Positions 10,701-22,544 of a stretch of DNA of 64,000 nucleotides are shown here, in pieces. This DNA is from Vitellaria paradoxa (taxonomy: Eukaryota; Streptophyta; Magnoliopsida; Ericales; Sapotaceae). The notes below the pieces were generated by a model. That model made no database searches, was not told the origin of the DNA, and saw only the letters and a list, made by a program, of their open reading frames with translations. The number at the start of each line of letters is the position of its first letter. The stretch's first letter is position 1. A program made the position numbers and the translations under genes. Location: positions 15,577,167 through 15,641,166 of the forward strand of contig CM034236.1 in the NCBI GenBank assembly GCA_019916065.1, in the 5' to 3' direction.

Positions 10701-13700
10701 GAATTTTTTCGTTCACTATCAAATTTTAATTACTAGTTCAAATATCCTTAAAAAGTAGAAGATATGAGTGTCTAATTTGGGTGCGGCAGTCAGGACACAT
10801 ATCTCATGCCCTTGTCATATCCAGTGGATACGAGTACGTTGAAGCAAATAGAAGAGTCCATATTACATTGTATCGAACCATCATAAAGCTGGGCTTTACA
10901 AAGAAACTGTGTGTTTTGGAACAGGAATGCTGGTACACGTGTGTTTAAATAAGGAATATGTCATCATTACACGATTAAAACTTTCCCCACCAAGTGAGAT
11001 AAGGCTTATGTTGTTGTTGTTGTTGTTGTTGTACATGATTAAAATTTTAATTTGGAGGAATCATGGGAAGCATGAAAACTTTTACACGACAATGATATTT
11101 TTAACCAAAAACACCATACATGCTATGAAGCATAGATACGGGAACGGATACAGGTACGGATACGGGATACGGCAATTTTCAAAAAATGAGGATACGGGTA
11201 CGGCGAAGATACGGCAAAAAAATAAAATAAAATAAAATATATATTTTATTTAAAATATTTTTGAAGATAGCATCTATATATTACTAAACATTATATAGAT
11301 AACAACTATATAGCTTGAAAAATACCATTCAATACATAAATTAACATCATTCATACTCAAAACTACCAACATTATTCATACACAAAACACAAATATACAA
11401 AAATAAGTATCAAATGCAATTTCATACATCCCAAAATAAAAATAGTTTTTTCATCTCCTAAATTTTAGTTAAATCCAACTTCAATTATATCAATATATTT
11501 TAGTTAATTATAGTTTGGCCCCTACTAAAATTTTATCATATCAATTTGACCCCCAAAAAAGGTTTAAATTATTACATTTGAACTCCCACCGTATCCTAAA
11601 AGTATCCTTCTCGTATCCTATCTCGTATCCTACCTGTATCCCAGCCGTATCCTATGCAAAATTTAAAATAAAAAATTAGGATATGCCACGTGGTGTATCC
11701 AATACGTATCCAGCTGTATCCTAGTCATATCCGTATCCTCGAAGTATCCGATACGAGTATGGCACCCAATTTGAAGTATCCATGCTTCATAGCATACATG
11801 TTTTTCAGGCAGCATACTACATTGTCCCCTGCAAAATATGAAATTAGACCATTTCTTTTGGTTACAAGACTTAAGTGTGTACTATTTTAACAATTCTATA
11901 AAGTGGCTGTCTGTCTCACTGTTGTTGCTTGAAGTTGAGGTATTTCCAAATTTTAGTGTGGTAATACATTTCAAACATAAGAGTGGGCTTAAAGTAGCAC
12001 TAAGGTTGGTCCGTTGGGATGTGGTGATCATGGGTTTGAACCGTAGAAACAACTTCTATGCAAGTAAGGTAAAGGTTGTACATCTGACCCTCTTCAGATT
12101 TCGCAATGTGGGAGCCTTGTGCATTGGGTTACTCGTTTAATACATTTCAGACATGACCTTTACAATCTAGTGGAAAACTTGTCCCATTATTCACTTTTGA
12201 TACAAATTAAATTTCTACAAAGTATATCATCTCTGTGTTGTTTTAAGTCAAATGGCTTTTTGCCTTAGAATCGTTGGGCAGTATATTTTGAAACATGATC
12301 TGAAACCCGCAGATAACTCATCGACAAACTTCCATTACAAAACCAGGTTATTTTTATGTAAGATTTCGGAAAACAGAAATACCTTGTAGTTGTACATCTG
12401 ACCCTCCTCGAACTCCGCGATGCAGGAGCCTTGTGCATTGGGTTACCCTTCTAATATTTCAGACATGTCCTTTACAGTCTAGTGGAAAATTTGTCTCGTT
12501 ATTCACTTCCGATACATTTCAGGCATGACCTTTACAATCTATTGTGCATTGGGTTACCCTTTTAATACATTGCAGACATGACCTTTACAATCTAGTGGAA
12601 AAGTTGTCTCACTATTCACTTCCGATATAAACTAAATTTCTACCAAGTGTATCATCTCTGTGTTGTTTAAAGCTAGATGTCTTTTCACCTTAGAATTGTT
12701 GGGCACTATATTTTGAAACATGAGCTGAAAGCCAAAGATAACTCATCTACGTACTTCCATTACAAAACCAGGCAATTTTTATGTAAGGGTTCGGAAAACA
12801 AAAATACCTGTAGGCTCTTGCCCACCCATTAGTACGATTGATGTTAGTTCTTATCATCCTTAAGTAAAACATTCCCCTAAGATTTTGGAGCAATTCCATT
12901 TTCTTTGCATTTTTTCGGGTTTGGGGAAGGTGAATTCAAGGGTTTCTTGCAGTCTTTTTCTTGGACCAATATTTCTTTTCTATAGCTATATTGCTGTCAC
13001 TTTCAAATACCCAGATGTACCTTCTATTTTTAAAAATATACTGAATCAGAAGATTCCATTTTATTTTCACCTGGAGGAAGAATTCTGGTGTCCAATGCTT
13101 TTTTATTTTTAAAAGAATGGAGTAGTACTGTAGATTGAGAAAGAGCTAAGAAGCACAGAGTATATTCAAGGCACCAACACGACACGACACGAATGTACTG
13201 ATTCAGCAATTTTCAAAAGATGCAAGACAAAATACGAGGGGAATTGGCAAAAAATATATATTTGTATATATTTTTTTTTGTCTTGGATATTTATATTTTG
13301 TTCAAATATAATTGAACTAATGCAATGTAACACTAACTAAAATTAAAAATCATGTATTTCATAGTATAAAACTCGGCAAAGAAGTCATATTATGACTACA
13401 TTCGATCTAAAATAGTAATAAACTATTTTCTATAGCTTAAAAGTTAATAAAGAAATTATTAAAAAATAATAATTTTTAAGGTGATTATAACATGTATCCA
13501 AAGCAAGTTATGACTTGTAAAGCTGTTTAACACGCACACGCACACACACACACACACAAAAGATGAGTTCGACATGTGTCCAGGGTGTCTGCTACGAGTC
13601 CAAGTCCCTTGTGAGTCCAACTCGCAAACGCCACCTTGATGGTGAGTTCATTCTTCCTAGAGAAAGAGATTAATGGTCTCAAGGTTATAGATTATACTCG

Positions 13701-15154
13701 ACTGACATAATAGCTCCAACAATGCAGGAAAACAGTGTCAACATGGATAGCTATGTGTCTTTATTAAATTAACTTGATATATATTATTAGATTTATTTCC
13801 TAACAGATTGAGTTTGGCGATAATTGGTGGCTTAATATAGTATCGGAGCTTTGGCTCCAGAGGGTCAAAATTTAAGTCTCGTTGTCAGTATTTTTTTTTT
13901 TTGGGACATTTTATTGTATTTTTATTAGTGCATCATATCTATTCTATTTGTATTTGTATTAACGCATCATATTTGCTTCAGTGTATTTGGATATCTGATT
14001 TACATACTAATCAGGGTCGCACATTGAGGGGAGGTGTTATTTATTGTAACTAAAAAGTATCATTGATAAAGAAGGCATCAAGAGATGCTGCCTTTTTTAA
14101 CAAAAGAAACAAAGTAGAGAAACTCATTAAAGCTCCATTAAAAGACAAAAAGCAATGTAAATCCTGATCTTTAACCCTGATATATATTGTTGGAACTCTT
14201 TCCAATTAGCTTGAGTTTTTGGTGACTTAATAGCTTCCATGGGATGAATTTTCAGGTAGTTATTTTATTGGCCACTGAACCATTTGAATTCTAAAACTAT
14301 ATGTTGTACCATTTACGGAACATGCCACTTGGGAACTAATTGCTTTCGCTACTCAAATTTGTTGGCTAACTCAGCCACTCCTGCTGCCCATAGAGGGGCT
14401 CAGCTAGAAGTTCGTGCATACTCAAAATAACTGGAAGTTACCACAGCTTTGAAGATTGAAATTTGAATCCCTGAGCTTCTGTCCACTTCTAACATGGATT
14501 TTGGTCACATAATTAATATCCAAACCTTGTTATTGTTTAAGCCTGCCTCCTGGTGCTACCATGGTGGTTGAGTTTTCGTATGGCTTGAAACATGCTTTCT
14601 TTTTTTTTTTTTGGGGGGGGGGGGGGGTTGTATATGGACCACTCACCATTGCGCATTATGTTTGTTAATTTATGTAATTAGTTGGAAGCATCAAGACAGG
14701 TTAAGTTATGCTCATGATGGTTTTTAACTGCAGAAAGTGATGAATGCGTGACTCGATCCTTACCCTGGGTGTATGAAATTTGATCTAAATAATGTTATTA
14801 CCTAAATCTTAAACCTTGCTTTACCATTTCCATGTTGGATTCATACTATATATATTTGCTTTGAACTTCCTACTAACGTTCTAGATCATTACTTCTTTCT
14901 TTTATTTATTGTGTATTATTTCAGGCTGCTTGTCATGCTATTTGCTTGCAATATTTCTCTGTTTGGGTCTTGGCTTGGGGTTTAGAATTTGATAAATTCC
15001 TTATTTGATTCATTCTCTCATTTTCTGTGATCTTATGAAGGAAAATTTTCTAATATTTCTTTCTACAGCTCTAGAAGAATGGCGGAAAAGGAAGATGGAA
15101 CGAGCTAGACAGCGTGGGCTTGGGAAAAATGGAACAACGGCCTCACAAGCTTGA
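7342..15154 (+). CDS. Small single-pass membrane protein of unknown function, four exons, 149 aa
   Basis: Exons 7342-7498, 9576-9646, 9883-10018 and 15069-15154 join into 450 nt (149 codons plus TGA). The product starts MELPHQWWRMRF and has one hydrophobic segment (about residues 17-40: TIVVCFFNLVAVLLLLQGF). A soluble, highly charged tail follows, with QLRYIKESEEIRRAMEP, VREIEQESYKEP and EEWRKRKMERARQR, so it looks like a signal-anchored protein with a helical, basic C-terminus. From memory it resembles an uncharacterised conserved plant transmembrane protein; no function is assigned. Introns 2 and 3 are normal GT-AG. Intron 1 is best read as GC-AG (CAG|GCTCGT ... TGCAG): the frame needed for VQLRYIKES demands phase 1 there. 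An in-frame ATG at 7231 would add 37 residues rich in Arg and Glu; I prefer 7342 because the sequence becomes protein-like from there. A CT microsatellite (7749-7782) lies in intron 1, and intron 3 (5 kb) is filled with repeats. Confidence 0.85.
11122..11793. mobile_element. Non-autonomous inverted-repeat element with GATACGG/GTATCC arrays
   Basis: 672 bp, left end GCTATGAAGCATAGATAC, right end the reverse complement of GCTATGAAGCATGGATAC (17 of 18 identical), flanked on both sides by ATACAT (11116-11121 and 11794-11799). The left subterminal region repeats GATACGG-type words and the right repeats GTATCC-type words (more than ten copies), an arrangement typical of transposase-binding clusters. 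No coding capacity. It sits in intron 3 of the membrane-protein gene. The superfamily is uncertain (hAT- or Mutator-like). Confidence 0.75.
11983..12140 (+). mobile_element. Au-like tRNA-derived SINE
   Basis: The block contains a B-box-like GGGTTTGAACCGTAG, then AACAACTTCTATGCAAG, GGTTGTACATCTGACCCTC and GGGAGCCTTGTGCATTGGGT, which follow the recognised 3' body of the plant Au SINE family (recalled, not searched). A poly-T-like 3' end is weak. It lies in intron 3 in the same orientation as the gene. Start is approximate. Confidence 0.7.
12075..12811. repeat. Local triplication of SINE tail plus flanking sequence
   Basis: Three related units lie head to tail: 12075-12389, 12390-12541 (shortened) and 12542-12811. 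Each includes the GCATTGGGTTAC end of the SINE followed by TTTCAGACATGACCTTTACA and AATCTAGTGGAAAA-type text. Units 1 and 3 go on through TATATTTTGAAACATGA and CTTCCATTACAAAACCAGG. This is a post-insertion tandem duplication within intron 3. Confidence 0.8.
13760..14070. mobile_element. Possible LTR-element remnant in intron 3
   Basis: TAGTATCGGAGC at about 13839 resembles a decayed initiator-tRNA primer binding site, and GAGGGGAGGTGTTATT at about 14029 resembles a polypurine tract followed by an LTR start. No paired LTR or coding domain was found, so this is a weak call. Confidence 0.25.
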
Positions 15155-15588
15155 ACTCTGTCAAATAGACTCTATCCCCATACTACCAATCTTGTGACAA
15201 GTCATTACCTCAAAAATACTGATATGTACATCTTGCAACTTCAATTTGTAGACAGCGCTAGCCAATAAATATTAGTCACCACAACCCCCCCCCCCCCAAA
15301 AAAAAAATTCCAAAGAATTCTGCCTCTGTTACAACAAAAACGGCACTCCGTATGAGCTTTACTATAAAAATTTACGGGTCTTCTGAGAATTCTTTATCAT
15401 TTGGTTAAATTCTTGTGACTCGGTATAGTGTGTCATACATTTGCTGCTATATATATTGTGAGCTTATTGAACAATGCTTTTGTGCTTGTTTGACTGCTGG
15501 CAAATACCTGGAGGCTTGAAACCATCTCATATATTAGCAATCTCAGACACTGAATAAATAATGAGCTCGTTGTCATTGTTTGGTTTTA

Positions 15589-15592
<4 letters not shown>

Positions 15593-15623
<31 letters not shown>

Positions 15624-15624
15624 G
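15593..15624. repeat. (ATT)n microsatellite
   Basis: About ten uninterrupted ATT units downstream of the membrane-protein gene. Nearby homopolymers (C run at about 15287, T and G runs at about 14600) are similar simple sequence. Confidence 0.9.
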
Positions 15625-15900
15625 ACAATGGAAATTCATAGTCACATCCTTTGAGTGTACACTGAGTAAACCCATTGGACTCGTTTAATAGCTCGCAAAC
15701 CATGTAGATTAGGTAAACCTACGAAAAGTTCATGTGTAGGCTCACCTTCAAAGGTTCCTGGTGTTGAACTCGACCCCTTCAAAGGAATTTTATATTTTTT
15801 TTTCCTCCCTGTATACATATTCTTTATAAATGTAACTTCTAAATTAGATTCTAGAGTCTCTCTTTTTTGTTTATTATTATTATTATTGTTAGGCTATATA

Positions 15901-17426
15901 TGTTATGGACTGTCAGCGTCATAGAGTAGCAATGCAACTCAATTCATTGTTAAAATTTTTGGGAATGATGTACGGAAAAAGTGAGCTCAACTCTTATAGG
16001 AAGAAGACTTCTCTACCGTCAGATTAATTCCAAATCAAAGGTCAGGATCAAATCTGTTACAACAAACTACATTACTACCTTATCATCAAAACGACATGTT
16101 ACACTTTTTAAAACCCTTCACAGCTTCAGTCCACTATTCAGATCAAACCAACAGGACCAGTCTATAGCAATACCTCCTCATTTAAAATCCCTCGCCCTCA
16201 AGAGAGAATCAAGGAAGTGAGCTCCAATAAACTGAAAGCCATTCTCAAAGCAAGAAAAAATATATATATATTTCCTTGTGCATTTTTATCACAGTCAGTG
16301 TGCAGATAGTTTGCATCGATCGACTTACTCTTGTTGGCACTCATTTGGGAGTAAAACTTGAGTGTGCTGGGGCAAAAAATAATATTTACTATTTCGCCCA
16401 AGTGTGCATGGTATAAATCATAGTAAGTGGAGGCCAAGCGGTGGTGGCATAGTTTGTGAGAATCATGTGACTTTAATCTTATGAAAGAGGGAAACACGGA
16501 TATGAAGGGGATGATGAAGTGGTTTGTCGATCAGATGGTTTTTGAGCTTATTACCCTCGGTGAACATCTCTTCATCCATCAGCTCTTGATTCGATCAAAG
16601 GGCTTTTGGAGTGGTGGAAGAATAGGCGGTGATGATAGTGGGTACTGCTTTAACGGTGGAGGAAGAGGCAGCAGTCAAAATAGTTGCGTGGGCTGCTTTG
16701 GAGGCTACGGAGGTGGGAGTAGCATGCAACAGTACTACCAATGGTGATGCTGGGGCCTATTAAAGTGGTTTGATTCAGGGAAGCACCTTCAGCGACGCCC
16801 GTGGTAGCGTTGACAAAGGAAGAGTAGTAACAACCAAATTGTGGCTTTTTAAGAATGCTAGAGTTTCTTCTTTGGATGAAGACGAACTCTCACCAATCAG
16901 ATTGACTTAGCCATTTGGGATTCTTTTCTTCTTCTACCTTTGACATAGGTCCTTTATTTGTATAACCTAAGCCTCTAGTTTATGTCTTGTGCAATAACCC
17001 TATATTCTTCGAACTCAATCCTATCATCATGGTCTTCAACTTATTCAATGTAGCAAGAAATTGTTCTCGCTGCTGCTCAATCCATCTTTCCCTAATCATG
17101 GATTCTAATTCCTTGAAATGTATTTCTTCTGTCATTGCCAGGAAAGATGGCTCTGATACCTTTGTTATAGATTATCAGTGTCATAGAAAAGTAATGCAAC
17201 TCACTTCATTGTCAAAATTTTGGGAATGATACACAGAAAATGTGAGCTCAGTTCTTATAGGAAAGAAGAAAAGTTCTCCACCGTCAGATTAAATCCAAAC
17301 CAAAGACTCGGATCAAATTTGTTACAACAAATTACATTACTAACTAATCGTTAAAATGACATGTCACAAACCCTTCCTAGCTTCAATCCATTAGTCAGAT
17401 CAAAACAGTAGGACTGGTCTATATGG
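15901..17426 (-). mobile_element. TRIM-type small LTR retrotransposon, minus strand
   Basis: Direct repeats 15901-16169 and 17163-17426 (about 265 bp; shared phrases GTGAGCTCA, ACCGTCAGATTAA and ACATTACTA) flank an internal part of about 1 kb. On the minus strand the right copy ends in AACA, and two bases later comes GGTATCAGAGCCA (17148-17160), a primer binding site for initiator Met tRNA. Next to the left copy is a polypurine tract (AAATGAGGAGGTAT on the minus strand), and that copy has TG...CA ends. No gag or pol domain is present; the glycine-rich open frame inside (16481-16747) is not convincing. The right LTR end is mutated and no clean target duplication is visible. The LTRs are well diverged, so this is an old insertion, 750 bp downstream of the membrane-protein gene. 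Confidence 0.8.
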
Positions 17427-19876
17427 AATTTGCATTGTGGAGGGAAACAAATGTAGAGGAAAAAAATTGTTTATATGTACACATTTTTTATGATTAATTA
17501 AATAGAAATTTAATTTAATTCTTTTTCAAATACCGAGTTATTTTCTTTTATTTTTCAGTCGTATAGATAAAATAAATAAATTTAATGTTTTTCTTACATT
17601 TTGCTAACGTATATTTTACCTCGGTTTTTTTCCTCCACAAATGCAAGTTCCAAACAAACCGCAGGTTATGCAAAATTTTCTACTTCAGAAGTGCAGCTTC
17701 TTAAATCAGTCTAACACTATAAAGATATATATATATATATATATATTTGGTGTGTGTGTGTGTACAAGAAAGATCATGTTATTGGGGGAGAGGGAATTTA
17801 TTCTCCTCCAATGGTTGAGCTAGATTCATTCGTTGTGAGGAATCTTAAGGATCCTTCCCGAGATCATCGTTAGTGTTTTGAGTCGCGGATTTATTCATCC
17901 AAAGAAAGAAATGAAAATGGGTTCTAATTTTATCTTTTGTCTGGATGTGATGTTGTGGAAATAAATGAGAACACAAAATTTAAAATTTTAAAGATAAAAA
18001 AAATAATATTAAAAAAATTGATGTCTTAAATGTTTTCTATGTTTCTATATTTGTTTTTATAATTTTGATGAACTAATAAGACTTGAACTTTTCAGCCAAT
18101 AGGGGCAAAAATTACATATTTTAAAAAAAATGAGAATATTTTTATAATAAAATTATTAAGAATGACTGTAGTAATATAATAAAATTTGCGAGAATAATTT
18201 TTAAGACTATATTTTTGTAAAATTATTAATTAGCAGTGAATTGACCTAGTGCATGTGTGTTTATGTTAAAAAAAAAAGAAAAAAAAAGGAAAAATTACAA
18301 GTGAATAATGAGTGCAGAATAGTAAAGTTATATGGGGGCAAATAAGGGACGGATTCAAGATTTTGAGTTTACTTGGACTGAATAAAGACTTTAAAGATAA
18401 AGTGGACTGAATTATGAAATTTTAGGCTGAGTTAAAGGTAAAATGGATTGGATTACAAAAATTTAGGGTAAGCTAAATTTAAATTTAAAAAAAGAACTTT
18501 TTTGAACTAAAAAAATTTTTTTTTTTTTTTTAGTCATCAGCCAAGCTTTGCATCCGCCCTTAGGGCAAATCAACATAATTATAGACAGTATAAAAATTGT
18601 TATATGTAATAACGAAAAATAATTTCATACCCCCTGCTAAAAATATGTTTTTGGAGTTTCAGGCTAGTTTTGGATGGACCATTTTTTCAACTATTTTCCG
18701 TTTTTTTTATTTAAAAAAAATAAAACAAGTGAAAAACATAGTAGTTTAGGGATTGTTTTCTTAAAAAAAGATGTACATAAAAAGCAAAAACAACTGCAAA
18801 ATATTGTTTCCCATATTGAACAGAAAAGTGCTTCAAACCAAACGCATCCTTGTGTTTTATTTTTTTCCTTACTATTTTCTTTCTTTTTATTTTTTTTTAT
18901 TCATGATTCAAACACAACCTAAACAATGATTGTTTTTGACTTTTGTATAATATTTGACTTTTGTGTGTATAACAAACATAAAAATATCTCGCTCAAAAAA
19001 AATTATAAAAATATAAAAAAATATAACGAGAGGTGTTATTGAAATTGCGTTTAATGTGAGAAAATGTAAGATAAATTGATATAAATTATTGATTTATAAT
19101 TCGTGTAGTGAGATAAAAAGTAAATAATTTTTAAAATTTTTAATATTTTTTATCATTTTTAAAAATTTTTTATTACTTTAAATAAAATCTAAATTAAATA
19201 GTGAAATTGTCAAGTGGGAAAATAACTTTTTTTTTTTTAATATCTTAAAGGAGCTGTAAAGCTGATCTTGCGCTGCACTTTGCAATAACAGATATCAAAA
19301 CATTTTATAGAAACAGAGTCGCATCAACCCTCATCAAACTTTTTTCTTATTCCATACGCCAGACTCGCTAACACCGCAGCTCTTGGATAATTTCAACAAG
19401 AAGCCGCATTATTTGACTTTTTGCCAACTAATCATTATATTTTACTGATTTTTCTTCTCTATCTTGCCCTCTCTTTCTCTCTCTCTCTCTGCTCTATATA
19501 TCAGTCTCCCCCTCTCTTAAAACATATACATATTAGTAATAATCTATGCTTACAAAATTATTATTAAGTTTCATATATAATAAAAAATTTTGATAAAAAA
19601 TTTAATCGAAAAAATTATAATAATTCATAATTTTTAAATTTTTTTCAAAACTTTAAGCCCTAACATGTGTATTTTGATCTTTCTCTCTTCAATTAATTTT
19701 TTGATAAGTACTATAAAAAAAATACAAATTATGATACTTTAATTTGAAAAGTTCAATTTCCTAAAAATCATAATTAGACGGAATTTAAATTGATAGTTTT
19801 AATTTGTATGTGATCTCTACCTTTAAAATATAGTAAAATTCAAAATGTCGAAACCGTTTTGTGAGATGATTGGTAG
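17427..19876. other. AT-rich intergenic stretch with simple repeats
   Basis: No gene recognised. Contains an (AT)n/(GT)n microsatellite at about 17724-17762, the MITE at 18343-18562 listed separately, and a CT-rich tract near 19460-19490. Possible MITE debris near 18660-18925 could not be bounded. Confidence 0.6.
18343..18562. mobile_element. Small hAT-like MITE
   Basis: 220 bp with ends TAAGGGACGGATTCAAG and, as reverse complement of the right end, TAAGGGCGGATGCAAAG. Both flanks carry GGGCAAA (18336-18342 and 18563-18569), a 7 bp duplication that with the TAAGGG terminus suggests the hAT superfamily (usual duplication 8 bp). No coding capacity. Confidence 0.65.
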
Positions 19877-20206
19877 TGACACTACAAGAGAAAGTGTTAT
19901 TGGCGATGCAGGAACCGGGCGACCGCTTATTGCCGGTCGAGAAAACACTCATTCGGCAACCGCAATCTCATGCCAGACGACTGTTTTCAGGCGGTCGAAA
20001 AAGAGAACTCATTTCCCTCCAAAAAACCATCTTTCTCCCTCACGCCAACCCCATTTCCCTCCCGATTTTCCCTGTCAGAAGTCCCTCTCACGCAGTTAAT
20101 TGCATTCTTAGCTTTGCCTTCGAGCTCTTTCTCTCTCTCTCTCTCCCCCCCAATCTTCTTTCCTCTCTCCTTTCGCTCCAGCATCCCTCGCTGTCTTCCT
20201 ATGGTA

Positions 20207-20460
20207 GGCGACATTGAACCCGAGCTGCGCGGTGACCCCAGCAACTGGAGCAAACGGGTGGAGCAACCGAAGCAAAGGCCCTCAAGTTCGTCGACACTCT
20301 CCTTCCTCTCGTGCCACTGTCCCTCTCTGTCTCCCTGTGGCAGGTGACATTGAACCCGAGCCACTGCTCGGCGACGCAGGTGACTAGCGTAAACTACCCC
20401 CATTCTGGAGCAAACGGTTGGAACGATCGAAGCAAAGGGCCTCGATTTCGTCCAAAACCA
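20207..20460. repeat. Duplicated GC-rich segment in CACTA left subterminal region
   Basis: About 20207-20310 and 20339-20460 share GACATTGAACCCGAGC, GGAGCAAACGG and GAAGCAAAGG in the same order, spaced about 130 bp apart. The second copy has a small insertion. The segment also contains words related to the subterminal CGACCG/GTCGA motif. Open frames here (19845-20517, several frames) have no recognisable product. Confidence 0.75.
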
Positions 20461-20475
20461 GGTAAAGAGAACTCA

Positions 20476-20676
20476 TATAAGCACAGCTACCTTTTTGTGA
20501 ACTGGGTTATATTTTAGGAGCATATTACCCTTGTTAGAAAGATCCTCTTCTATGTACTCATACTTCATGCCTTTGAGATTCAGAGCCCATATTATTCTAT
20601 AAATGTATGGGTTAGGCCAAGCTCCAAGTAGCTTTACTTCTTCCATTTGTTTGAAATCTTCTTCTTCCTCCGACAC
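20476..20676 (-). pseudogene. Captured N-terminal fragment of a tau-class glutathione S-transferase
   Basis: On the minus strand from 20676 the translation reads [10 protein letters not shown] then [55 protein letters not shown] and stops. This is the beginning of a tau GST: the thioredoxin-like glutathione-binding half, with the conserved LLGAWPSPF-like start, [15 protein letters not shown] stretch and [11 protein letters not shown] (here Pro to Ala). Tau GSTs are about 220 aa, so only about a quarter is present. The segment before the second Met looks like translated 5' UTR, so transcribed sequence was probably captured. It is antisense to the transposase genes and 0.8 kb inside the left end. 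It cannot make an active enzyme. Confidence 0.88.
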
Positions 20677-20869
20677 TGTAAATCAATTCATTTATGGAGG
20701 ATCCTTGGTTGTCGCGCCCGCCGCCCATCTAGAAAAATCAACTGGGGTTATTGTTTTTGAGCGAAAATTTCTTACTCTGTTGGCTTTTTTTTATTCAAAT
20801 CACACGTGGCGTGGGAGGATTGAACTCGTACAAACAAGTCATAGTGGGTTAAGTTGGAATTATTTGTAA

Positions 20870-22513
20870 TATTCCACTTTCAAGGCCGATGTTTTCTATC
20901 TTGGATATTTTCTATCTAGGATATTTTCTTTAGTAATTAAAATTCTTATTTATTAGTAATAATTAATTTAAATTCATTTATTTATTTATTAACAAAATTT
21001 ATTTAGTAAATGATTCTAATATTATTTGTCAACTGTAATTTTTTTTTTTACTTTTAAATGTCATTTTTGTAAATAAAAATTATTTATTACAATTTACAAA
21101 ATCAAGATCGATTGAATAATTATATTATCTAATTTTTTAATTTATTTAAAAATACTTTAAAAATATTAAAAAAAAAAAACATATAGAGTCTACAGATTGA
21201 GGTTGGTGACCTGGCCCAATTTTGAATTGGATTGGATTGACTCATTTTACATTGTTATCTTGTTATTTTCACGTAAGTTTGAAGGGTTGGTTTTTTTTTT
21301 CTTTTTTTTGGGGGGTAGTAATTAAAGGGTTGGGTTGATGTTGTTGTCTGCCCATATTTTGAATGATTGGCTGTATGAAAACAAGAACATGCGTGGTTCA
21401 GGGAATTGTTGAATGTTGGAATCATCAAACTTCCTTCTTTTTTTCCCCCAGTTGGCAATGGAGGTAGACAACTAGTGCATTACCCGCAATAAATTTGGCA
21501 TCACCAATTTGTTTGGGTTTTCTTGGCCGTGTGAATGAACGGTGGGGTACCCACCGGTTGGGTTTTCTTCAACTTTTTTTGTCGGCCGTGTGGTGTAATT
21601 TGTAAAATTTGAAAATTTCAACAATTTTTAAGAGCATTTAGTGACTTTTGATTATTTGGTAAAAAGTTCAAAAAAATTTGAAGAATTTTTAAGATCTTTT
21701 CAAAACTTTTGGTTGGTAGGCAAAAAAGTTAAAGAAATTCTCAAAATTTTTAGCACCTTTTGAGGTGTTGCCAAACACTAAAAAACAAAAGTTGTTAAAA
21801 ATTCTTCTTTTCTTGAGTTCCAAACAAGTCTTTAGTTGTCGCGTATGTATATAGATGTGCGTGCCTACACAATTCAATTTATATTTGAAAATGATAATGC
21901 TAAAACAGTTAATATTAATCTCAAAATGTTTATTGCATTAATTATGTAACAACCCTTTATCTACATAAAATAATATTATCATACTTGTGACTAGGTCAAG
22001 CTCTCATACTTGGCGCAGGATTTCCTTAAGTAAATAAGTAATATTAAAATATTTTAATATAAATGTTGAAATTTAATTTATATTAGTGTAATTTATAAAT
22101 TATTTTTAATAAAATTAAATTATTTAAATTATTAGGAAATATGTTTTACTTAATTGCTTTCAATAAATAATATAATTAAAATATAATTTAATATATTTAT
22201 ATTTATTAAATTCAATTATTTTTCATAAATAATTAAATAAAATTAAACGATGTTAATTAATTAATATAATGGATTATTTTAATTTATTTAATTAATATAA
22301 CTAATTAATTTAACTTCAATTAATTAAATTAAATTAATATGATAAGTAAACACAAACACGCTAGAAAAACAATAGCAAAGCAAAAAAGCAAAATAAAAAA
22401 CAATGGAAAAACAAAAATAAAGAAAAAAAAAAGGGCCATGGCTCTATTCCAATTTAAAAGATAAAAACAAAAAAATAGGTTTATAGCAAAACGATAAAAA
22501 AAAAAAACTCCCA

Positions 22514-22544
<31 letters not shown>

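Noticed and set aside
13150..13640. Second inverted-repeat element (CACGACACGACACG ... GTGTCCAGGGTGTC)
   Set aside because: Suggestive words at both ends, but no clear inverted termini or flanking duplication could be shown.
16481..16747. Glycine-rich 88-codon ORF
   Set aside because: Lies inside the TRIM-type element, no homologous family recognised, composition reflects a local GGN-rich tract.
17148..17160. tRNA-like word as a tRNA gene
   Set aside because: Matches only the 3' end of initiator Met tRNA and sits next to an LTR, so it is a primer binding site; no cloverleaf is present.
19845..20517. Several overlapping 68-138 codon ORFs on both strands
   Set aside because: They lie in the GC-richer left subterminal region of the CACTA element, have no recognisable domain and overlap a duplicated segment.
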